A stretch of 11,581 nt of DNA, taken from assembly GCA_023399505.1 (NCBI GenBank), contig JAEWOZ010000089.1:1-11581 (forward strand), given 5' to 3'. Numbering within the stretch: the first letter of the stretch is position 1; every line of letters starts with the position of its first letter. This document shows, one piece after another, positions 5,724-11,581 of this stretch. The notes below the pieces were generated by a model that saw nothing but the letters and a program-made list of their open reading frames with translations, searched no databases and had not been told where the DNA came from. The translations under genes were made by a program, and so were the position numbers. This DNA is from Fusobacteriota bacterium (lineage in GTDB: Bacteria > Fusobacteriota > Fusobacteriia > Bac17 > JAEWOZ01).

Positions 5724-8700
5724 GTGATAAAAATAATACTAATGCTAATAACTTTAAGTTGTTTTAAAAATATTAATGAATTAAAAGCTATAAATAAAGG
5801 AATAAATGAAGATTTAATTAAATATTGCGGAGAAGGAAATAAAGAAAAGGTAATAGAATTATTAACCATGGGAGCTGATGTTAATTTTAAGAGTAAGGAA
5901 GGTAATACACCTCTATACTCTACATTAGATGTAAATACTGAAGAAGATACAAAAACACGCGAAGAGATAATAAAATTATTAATAGAAAAGGGAGCTGATA
6001 TTAATACAATAGGCCGTTATGGGGAAACAATTTTACATATTTGTTTGGACAATCATAAGAATAAGCTAGCAAGATTGTTAATAGAAAGGGGAGCTGATAT
6101 TAACGTTGCAAATAAATCAGGCAGAAGCCCATTATTTTCAGCTTTTGTGAATGGAAATTTTAATTTAGTAAAATTATTAATAGAAAAAGGAGCCAATATT
6201 AATGAGAGAGATAGTAAAAATAATACATTATTAATGAAGGCGTTAAAAAAAGGATATGCAGAAATAGCATCCCTTTTGATAGAGAAGGGAGCTTATTGCG
6301 AAGAAGCCTATAAAGAAAAATTTGAAATTCTAATAAATAATAGAACTAATATTAAATTTATAAATGAAGAAGGACTTTCATCATTAAATATAGCTATAGA
6401 AAAAAGAGAATTTGAAATAGTAAAAATACTGTTGGAGAGAGGAGTTGATATTAGCGTTAAGGGTAATCAGGGTTATAGTCCACTTATAAGCGCAATAAGC
6501 AGAGGGAGTAAAAAGATAGTAAAATTATTACTAGATAAAGGTATTGATATTAGTGTTGAGGGTAATAAGGGTCAGAGCGCATTGATAGAGGCGATTCATA
6601 ATAATGAAAAAAAAATAGCTAAATTATTAATAGAGAGAGGGGCTAATATTAATGAGAAAGATAGTTATTATGGTACCTCAGCATTAATAGTAGCATCAGA
6701 AAGTAATCAAAAAAAAATAGTAGAGATATTACTAGAAAAAGGAGCTAATATTAATGCTAGAGACGATAAAGGCAATACAGCTTTAATGTTAGCATCCCAA
6801 AATGGTCATAAAGGAGTAATAGAATTATTGTTAGAAAAAGGAGCTGATGTTAATGTTATAGATAATGAAGGCAATTCACCATTAATTTTATCCTCGGAGA
6901 GAGGCCATAAAGAAGTGGTTGAATTATTGCTAGAAAAAGGAGCAGATATCAATGTTAAAAATAATGAAGGTGATGTTCCATTAATGTTAGTTTTAGAGAA
7001 AGACTATAAAGAAGTAGTTGAATTATTGCTAGAAAAAGGAGCAGATATCAATGTTAAAAATAATGAAGGTAATGTTCCATTAATAGTAGTTTTAGAAAAA
7101 GGAGGCTACAAAGAAGTAGTTGAATTATTAATAAAAAGAGGAGCAGATATCAACGTTATAAATAATGAGAACGATCCAGCATTAATAGTAGCTTTAAAGA
7201 AATATCACAAAGAAGCGGCTGAATTATTAATAAAAAGAGGAGCTAATATTGATGCTAAAGATAATGAGGGTAATGTTCCATTAATAGTAGCTTTAGAGCA
7301 TCACTGCGAGGATGCGGCTAAATTATTAATAGAAAAAGGTGCTAATGTTAATGCTATAGCTAATGATGGCAATTCAGCATTAATAGTAGCTTTAGAGCGT
7401 CATTGCGAGGATACAGTTAAATTATTAATAGAAAAAGGAGCAAACATTAATGTTATAAATGATAGAGGTGATTCAACATTAATATTAGCTTTAGAGAATT
7501 GTTGCGAAGATATAGCAAAATTACTATTAGAAAAAGGGGTAGATGTTAATGTTATAGCTAAAGGTAATTCAGAAGGTAGCTCAGCATTAATATTGGCTTT
7601 AGAGAGAGAAAAAAAAGAAATAGCAGAATTATTAATAGAAAATGAAGTTAATATTCACATTATAGATAGTAGGGGTAGGTCAGCTATATTATATGCTATA
7701 GAGAAAGGTTATACCAAGTTAGCAGCAAAATTACTAGAAAAAGGAATAGACATACATAGTCAAGGAAGTAGTGCTTTAATGTCTGCAGCTAGAATGGGTA
7801 ATATGAATATTATAGGCTTATTATTAGAAAAAGGAGTAGATGTTGACTCTAAGGACATGCATGAGCACACAGTATTGATGCATGCTATTAATAGTGGTAA
7901 TGATGACGCAGTAAAACTGTTAATAGAGAAAGGGGCTAATGTTAACTATATTAGTAAATATGGTGATACTCCTTTAGCCTATGCTTCAAGACTTAAAAAT
8001 CTAAAAATAGTAAAAGCTTTATTAGAAGCAAGAGCAAGTATTAATTATGTAAGTACAGACCCTAATTTGTATTTGGAATCTCCATTGCTAATAGCATTAA
8101 AAGCAGGATGCAAAGAAATAGCAGAACTATTATTAGAAAAAGGAGCAAATCCTAATCAAATAGGTGGCAGATCTAAGGAAACAGCTTTAACATATGTGTC
8201 AGCTATTCAAGATTTGGAAATGATAAGAATCCTTGTAAGAGCAGGAGGAGACGTCAATTATACAAATCTTGAATATGCAAAAAAAGACCCAATATTATTG
8301 AGATTAATAAGGAGAGAATATCTAGAAGCAGCAAAATTATTGATAGAATTAGGTGCTGATATTAATAAAATAGGTATATATAATGATAGTTCATTAATAT
8401 TAATTAGTAAGAAGATAAAAGATTTCAGTAATAACCCTGAAGACAATTTCAATAAAGAAAAATATATGGAAATATTAAAAATTATTATAGAAAAAGGGGC
8501 AGATGTTAATGTTAGAAATGATTATGGAAAAACATGCTTGTCTTATGCATTTGATGCTGAAAGTACAGAAATAATTGAATTATTATTAAAAAAAGGACTA
8601 AACGTTTATGAGAGAGATGAGAATAATAAAACTGTTTTAATGAATATAAATGAAAAGATGAAAAGCCATAAAGATAAGCATACAAAAAACAAATATATAG

Positions 8701-8882
8701 AAATAGCATATGAGATAATAAGAAAAATGACAGAAGATTACATAAAGCTATTTATATCTTTAAATAAAAATTCTAATGTACCTCAAGAGGCAAAAGATAG
8801 TATCAATAATCATATTAATCTATTATATAATTTGAAGAAACTACCTGTAGAGTTATTTGAAAAAGTTATTGAACAACTCTAA
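5724..8882 (+). CDS. Giant ankyrin-repeat lipoprotein-like protein (about 26-27 repeats) with LPxEL C-terminal module
   Basis: I place the start at GTG 5724, not ATG 5709. GTG aligns with the ATG of the paralogues (MIKIILMLITLSC) and has the same six-base spacing from GGAG; ATG 5709 would overlap that Shine-Dalgarno site. The protein is about 1052 residues. Residues 1-13 form a short lipoprotein-like signal (T-L-S-C), followed by the INEDLI cap and about 26-27 ankyrin repeats. Several repeats are irregular: one near residues 190-230 with an EEAYKEKFEILINN insertion, one shortened (KGIDIHSQGSSALM), and insertions in the last third. The C-terminal module (992-1052) ends LPVELFEKVIEQL. No stop or frameshift interrupts more than 3 kb, in contrast to its neighbours, which suggests selection. 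Repeats 11 and 12 are a recent DNA-level duplication. The partner is unknown; surface or periplasmic display is inferred from the signal. Confidence 0.95.
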   Translation: MIKIILMLITLSCFKNINELKAINKGINEDLIKYCGEGNKEKVIELLTMGADVNFKSKEGNTPLYSTLDVNTEEDTKTREEIIKLLIEKGADINTIGRYGETILHICLDNHKNKLARLLIERGADINVANKSGRSPLFSAFVNGNFNLVKLLIEKGANINERDSKNNTLLMKALKKGYAEIASLLIEKGAYCEEAYKEKFEILINNRTNIKFINEEGLSSLNIAIEKREFEIVKILLERGVDISVKGNQGYSPLISAISRGSKKIVKLLLDKGIDISVEGNKGQSALIEAIHNNEKKIAKLLIERGANINEKDSYYGTSALIVASESNQKKIVEILLEKGANINARDDKGNTALMLASQNGHKGVIELLLEKGADVNVIDNEGNSPLILSSERGHKEVVELLLEKGADINVKNNEGDVPLMLVLEKDYKEVVELLLEKGADINVKNNEGNVPLIVVLEKGGYKEVVELLIKRGADINVINNENDPALIVALKKYHKEAAELLIKRGANIDAKDNEGNVPLIVALEHHCEDAAKLLIEKGANVNAIANDGNSALIVALERHCEDTVKLLIEKGANINVINDRGDSTLILALENCCEDIAKLLLEKGVDVNVIAKGNSEGSSALILALEREKKEIAELLIENEVNIHIIDSRGRSAILYAIEKGYTKLAAKLLEKGIDIHSQGSSALMSAARMGNMNIIGLLLEKGVDVDSKDMHEHTVLMHAINSGNDDAVKLLIEKGANVNYISKYGDTPLAYASRLKNLKIVKALLEARASINYVSTDPNLYLESPLLIALKAGCKEIAELLLEKGANPNQIGGRSKETALTYVSAIQDLEMIRILVRAGGDVNYTNLEYAKKDPILLRLIRREYLEAAKLLIELGADINKIGIYNDSSLILISKKIKDFSNNPEDNFNKEKYMEILKIIIEKGADVNVRNDYGKTCLSYAFDAESTEIIELLLKKGLNVYERDENNKTVLMNINEKMKSHKDKHTKNKYIEIAYEIIRKMTEDYIKLFISLNKNSNVPQEAKDSINNHINLLYNLKKLPVELFEKVIEQL
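6912..7112 (+). repeat. Tandem ankyrin-unit duplication inside the giant gene
   Basis: Unit 6912-7010 (99 bp) and unit 7011-7112 (102 bp) are nearly identical over their first 75 or so bases, including GCAGATATCAATGTTAAAAA. The second unit has one extra codon (Gly-Gly in EKGGYKEVV, where unit one has EKDYKEVV). A third, more diverged unit follows from 7113. Confidence 0.8.
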
Positions 8883-9023
8883 TCTATATTTTCATTTCGG
8901 TTTACAAATTTTAACTGGAAAATTATCTTTAATGATTATAATGTTACAAAATTTTGATTTATCTTTATAAATGCTTGATAAGATTTAGTAATTTAAATAG
9001 ATGTTTCAAAAATTTTCAAAATA

Positions 9024-9051
9024 AAAAAGCTCCTTTATTTAGGGGCTTTTT
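9024..9051. terminator. Bidirectional Rho-independent terminator between convergent genes
   Basis: AAAAAGCTCC (9024-9033) pairs with GGGGCTTTTT (9042-9051) around an 8-base loop, with one G-U pair. A run of T follows on both strands. It lies about 140 bp after the giant ankyrin gene and overlaps the stop codon (TAA, complement of 9050-9052) of the convergent lipoprotein gene, so it can end both transcripts. Confidence 0.85.
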
Positions 9052-10180
9052 ATTTTAATTCTAATTGATGATTATGATAATAGAAATTACCGTTTTTGAA
9101 TCTAATTGGAGATTCGTCAGGGATGTTAATATTTAAATCATCTATAAATGTTCCTCTATATTCTATCATTTCAGAATTTTCTCCCCATTCTCCTGAAATT
9201 ATGATATTTTCTTTTTCCCTTTTTATATTTACACTCTCTAGTACCTCTATTGCTCTAGATAAAGCCCTTTTTGTTGGAGTATTAATTACTATTTCTATAA
9301 TTTGATCAAAGGAGGAAGCTTTTGAAATTTGACCAAGTATTTGAAATTGCTCTTCGTCTTGAATATCTTCTGATTCTATTCTACTTATTTCAGATTTAAG
9401 TTTATCTAGGGAAGCATGCTCTTTTTCATTAAATTTAATAAAACTTATTAAAATATTGGTAGCTAAATATTTAACTATATCTTCATCTACTTTTAGTTTA
9501 TAAATTTTTCCATCTTCTAAAAGTTTATCTTCTATTTGATTTAATATTTTAAGGGTCAAAGGATAGTCTTTATAATAAAAAACTCCGTTTTCAAATTTGA
9601 ATTCTGTACCTTTTTTCATTATATCTGCCTGAGTTCCTATATCAGCATTGAATTCATTATGTAGTACCCCAATTATTGTATTATTAAAAAGAAGCCCTTC
9701 TTCGCTTATTTTTCTATTAACGTTAATAACATTTCCTATTACATTTATACTTATGCTATCTAATATTTCCTTAACTAGGTCAAGATACTCTTTTTTATAA
9801 AGAATATTGTTTTCAACAAATATTTTTATTATTTCTTTATAATTTTTAGCTTTTGAAATATCATTTTTAATCATTGTACTTTCATCGGCAATTGAATTTT
9901 CATTATTTTCATCAAATAAATTTTCTTTTGTACTTTCTAAGCCTTTATTCTCAACACTATTTTTTATCTCAAACTCAAATATTTTATAAGCTGCTGCTTT
10001 AATATCCTCATCTTTCAAAGCTGAAGTATCTACTACATAAACTTTACCATCTTGAAGTTTTATTTTACTTACATTTTTTTTATTATAAATTTTGGGGTCA
10101 TTAATATCATTTTTGTTCTCTTTTGTGTTATTTGTACCACCGCATGCTACTAAAAATAAAAATATTAGTATTTTTTTCAT
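9050..10180 (-). CDS. Putative lipoprotein with two tandem diverged domains, unknown function
   Basis: The 376-residue product begins with a classic lipoprotein signal, MKKILIFLFLVAC, with L-V-A-C as the lipobox and Cys13 as the lipidation site. An Asn/Lys-rich linker follows. ATG is preceded by AAGGAG at good spacing. The rest appears to be two diverged copies of one unit. DGKVYVV plus a helix (about 44-73) matches DGKIYKL plus a helix (about 224-250). ISKAKNYKEIIKI (108-120) matches ISKASSFDQIIEI (285-297). FENGVFYYKDYPLTLK (196-211) matches FKNGNFYYHNHQLELK (361-376). I do not recognise the family. Lipidation and membrane anchoring are expected from the signal. The gene lies 153 bp downstream of the flavodoxin gene on the same strand but seems to have its own promoter, so a functional link is not supported. 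Confidence 0.9.
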   Translation of the reverse strand: MKKILIFLFLVACGGTNNTKENKNDINDPKIYNKKNVSKIKLQDGKVYVVDTSALKDEDIKAAAYKIFEFEIKNSVENKGLESTKENLFDENNENSIADESTMIKNDISKAKNYKEIIKIFVENNILYKKEYLDLVKEILDSISINVIGNVINVNRKISEEGLLFNNTIIGVLHNEFNADIGTQADIMKKGTEFKFENGVFYYKDYPLTLKILNQIEDKLLEDGKIYKLKVDEDIVKYLATNILISFIKFNEKEHASLDKLKSEISRIESEDIQDEEQFQILGQISKASSFDQIIEIVINTPTKRALSRAIEVLESVNIKREKENIIISGEWGENSEMIEYRGTFIDDLNINIPDESPIRFKNGNFYYHNHQLELK

Positions 10181-10210
10181 TTTAGCTCCTTATTTTATTT
10201 ATATAAATTA

Positions 10211-10239
10211 ATTATAAAACCTTAATCTTTAATCTTAAA
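10211..10239 (-). promoter_or_regulatory. Candidate promoter of the 9050-10180 lipoprotein gene
   Basis: On the minus strand a perfect TATAAT (complement of 10211-10216) lies about 30 bases before the start codon. A weak -35, TTTAAG (complement of 10234-10239), lies 17 bp upstream. The surrounding 150 bp are extremely AT-rich, which raises the chance of a coincidental match. Confidence 0.4.
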
Positions 10240-10333
10240 TTTTAATAATTTTTAATTTAAAAAATTAGCTTATACTATCTTATTTACTTAATTTAATATA
10301 GTATACCTTAATAATATTAAAAAGCAATTATTT

Positions 10334-10840
10334 TTAATATAATTCTTTTAATATAATTTCTAGCCACCTATTTATTCTCTCTTCTGTTAATTCAGGTTGA
10401 TTAATTTCATCTAGAGGTAAACCTACAAACATTTCATCTCTTATAGCAGTTGTATCATTTCCATATTCGTAATTAGAAGTGGGCCACATTCCTATGACTT
10501 CAGCTCCATTTTTTTTAATGTAGTCAAATAGTTTACCTATTCCATTAACAAAAACATCTTGATGACTGTCTTGATCACCTAACCCAAAAAGTGCTACCTT
10601 CTTATTAGATAAATTTATCTTAGGGTTATATTCTAAAAAAGCACTCCAGTCATCTTGAAGTTCTCCATAACCCCAAGTAGAGGTACCTAGAATTAAATTT
10701 GAATATTTTTCAATAGTCTCTTTAGATGCATCAGCAATATTATAAATATCTGCTTTTTCATTAAGCTTATCTTTTATTCTTTCGGCTATTTCCATAGTAG
10801 ACCCAAGATTACTACCGTAAAATAATCCTATTTTATTCAA
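10334..10840 (-). CDS. fldA: Long-chain flavodoxin
   Basis: This 168-residue protein matches long-chain flavodoxins: small FMN-binding electron carriers of the cytosol that replace ferredoxin or feed radical enzymes. The phosphate loop is GSNLGSTMEIA (9-19). The first FMN-side loop is TSTWGYGELQDDW (53-65), with Trp56 at the usual stacking position. FGLGDQ (85-90) and the long-chain insertion (about 117-148, GMWPTSNYEYG onward) are present. Two positions differ from the commonest pattern: Leu12 instead of Thr in the phosphate loop, and His93 where many family members have the second stacking Tyr. The start is TTG 10840, with AGAGGTGG 6-7 bases upstream. It is divergent from the 10963 lipoprotein gene, with 122 bp between. 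The fold assignment is firm; the FldA-type symbol is by resemblance. Confidence 0.93.
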   Translation of the reverse strand: MNKIGLFYGSNLGSTMEIAERIKDKLNEKADIYNIADASKETIEKYSNLILGTSTWGYGELQDDWSAFLEYNPKINLSNKKVALFGLGDQDSHQDVFVNGIGKLFDYIKKNGAEVIGMWPTSNYEYGNDTTAIRDEMFVGLPLDEINQPELTEERINRWLEIILKELY

Positions 10841-10928
10841 TTATACCACCTCTCTTTTACTAATAAACCCTCCCATTTCAAGATATCATTTAAATATTTT
10901 TGAAATATCATAAATTTTAAGTTAGACT

Positions 10929-10934
10929 TATAAT
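10929..10934 (+). promoter_or_regulatory. Candidate -10 element for the 10963 lipoprotein gene
   Basis: A perfect TATAAT sits 28 bases before the GTG start. No good -35 is visible at 16-18 bp; TTGAAA (10900-10905) is 23 bp away, too far for a standard promoter. An activator or an alternative sigma factor is possible but not shown. Confidence 0.4.
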
Positions 10935-10962
10935 GAGCACTTAAATTATGAAGGAGGAGAAT

Positions 10963-11581
10963 GTGAACATTATATTATTTTTATTTTTTATGTTGTTAGG
11001 ATGCACAGGTTCCTCCTCAACGAAGAGTTTTTTAACTTCAAATAGACTTAGAGAGGAATCTTATTATAAAGTTGAAGATTTCAAAAAAGAGTTCTTTTTA
11101 GAGAGAGTTGATTCACCAAGTCATTCTTTACTGAAATTGAAATTTAAGCTTTTAGAAAATGCTAAATCCTATTATGTCTATTCATGCTCAATATCAGATA
11201 GTATAAAACTTTTTAATTCTTTAGTCAAAGAGTTAAAATCTGAAGAAATTCAAAGAATAAAAGATACGCCTCAAGATGATTTATATATAGAAAATAATTA
11301 TATCATATATTCTATTAAAAAATTTGAGCCTAATATGTGCTATAAGGTCAAAGTTGAATTAAATGATAATGAGGATATATTTTCAAATGAGTTAGAGGTA
11401 AGTATTAAAAAACCAACTTCACAAAAACCTTTTATAGGTAGATTGGATTTAAATAAAATTTCTCAACCTAATTTTACAGAAAATTTATCTTTTTTAGATG
11501 AAGGAAGCATATCTAGCAATTCTTACAAAAATTTTGTAGATGAAGAAGTTAAAAAAGAAATTTTCAGAGTTAGTTTAAAAC
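10963..11581 (+). CDS. Putative lipoprotein, 3' end outside window
   Basis: GTG 10963 follows a strong Shine-Dalgarno (AAGGAGG, 10951-10957) by five bases. An in-frame ATG at 10948 would overlap that site, and ATG 10961 runs directly into TGA, so GTG is preferred. The product begins MNIILFLFFMLLGC, a canonical lipoprotein signal (L-L-G-C, Cys14), followed by a Ser/Thr linker (TGSSSTKS). About 206 residues are visible with no stop at the edge. Residues about 40-145 have alternating strands, with LLKLKFKLLENAKSYYVYSC early and FEPNMCYKVKVEL late. This is reminiscent of a fibronectin type III-like beta-sandwich, but I cannot assign a family. It probably faces outward from a membrane. It is divergent from the flavodoxin gene, with no evident functional tie. 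Confidence 0.85.
   Translation, partial: MNIILFLFFMLLGCTGSSSTKSFLTSNRLREESYYKVEDFKKEFFLERVDSPSHSLLKLKFKLLENAKSYYVYSCSISDSIKLFNSLVKELKSEEIQRIKDTPQDDLYIENNYIIYSIKKFEPNMCYKVKVELNDNEDIFSNELEVSIKKPTSQKPFIGRLDLNKISQPNFTENLSFLDEGSISSNSYKNFVDEEVKKEIFRVSLK

Noticed and set aside
8258..8709. Two minus-strand open frames (8258-8452 and 8512-8709) inside the giant gene
   Set aside because: They are antisense shadows of a strongly supported coding sequence, with no Shine-Dalgarno sites and low-complexity Leu/Phe/Tyr-rich translations.
9096..9305. Plus-strand open frame of 69 codons inside the minus-strand lipoprotein gene
   Set aside because: It is antisense to a gene with a clear signal peptide and ribosome-binding site, and the translation has no features.
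1..11581. Mycoplasma-type genetic code, suggested by AT-richness and many lipoproteins
   Set aside because: Trp is encoded by TGG (for example in the flavodoxin and at 247-249), no gene contains in-frame TGA, and TGA serves as stop at 3224-3226.
1..11581. Insertion sequences, integrases, tRNA or rRNA genes that could explain the rearrangements
   Set aside because: I saw no transposase or integrase reading frame, no terminal inverted repeats with target duplications, and no tRNA or rRNA sequence. The rearrangements are better explained by recombination between paralogues.

Overview
The window is a strongly AT-rich bacterial segment. The standard genetic code applies: TGG encodes Trp and TGA is used as a stop. 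TTG, GTG and ATG starts all appear, with recognisable Shine-Dalgarno sites. Three quarters of it is one family of ankyrin-repeat genes, followed by a lipoprotein gene, a long-chain flavodoxin gene and the start of another lipoprotein gene. AT-richness, several lipoproteins with short signal peptides, and flavodoxin fit a host-associated, anaerobe-type bacterium such as a low-GC spirochaete or fusobacterium. No rRNA, ribosomal protein or other taxonomic marker is present, so this is only a guess.

Region 1 (1-5689, + strand) is a degrading tandem array of ankyrin paralogues. It holds a 5'-cut intact gene (to 1392), a gene interrupted by a -1 shift in a poly-A run (1439-2679), a gene missing its 5' end (2684-3226), an intact 379-residue gene (3510-4649), an abortive gene start (4692) and a pseudogene with five lesions (5144-5689). 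Region 2 (5724-8882) is a giant intact paralogue of about 1052 residues with roughly 26-27 ankyrin repeats. The shared plan is a short lipoprotein-type signal, an N-terminal cap, a variable number of 33-residue ankyrin repeats, and a fixed 61-residue C-terminal module. That module ends in LP-x-EL-x3-(I/V)-I-x2-(L/F), which looks like the core of an F-box or PRANC motif. The promoter and leader are duplicated (3326-3509 and 4959-5143), with two long blocks that are identical between copies.

Region 3 (8883-11581) is ordinary by comparison. A bidirectional terminator (9024-9051) separates the giant gene from a convergent lipoprotein gene (10180-9050). That protein consists of two diverged copies of a domain of about 160-170 residues. 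Upstream of it, on the same strand, lies a long-chain flavodoxin (10840-10334) with unusual residues at FMN-contact positions. Divergent from the flavodoxin is a lipoprotein gene cut by the right edge (10963 onward).

The most interesting reading is inference. The cluster may be a recombining, partly phase-variable family of exported ankyrin proteins, with a possible F-box-like tail acting on eukaryotic partners. The lipoprotein-type signal conflicts with a simple host-cytosol effector model and is the main uncertainty.
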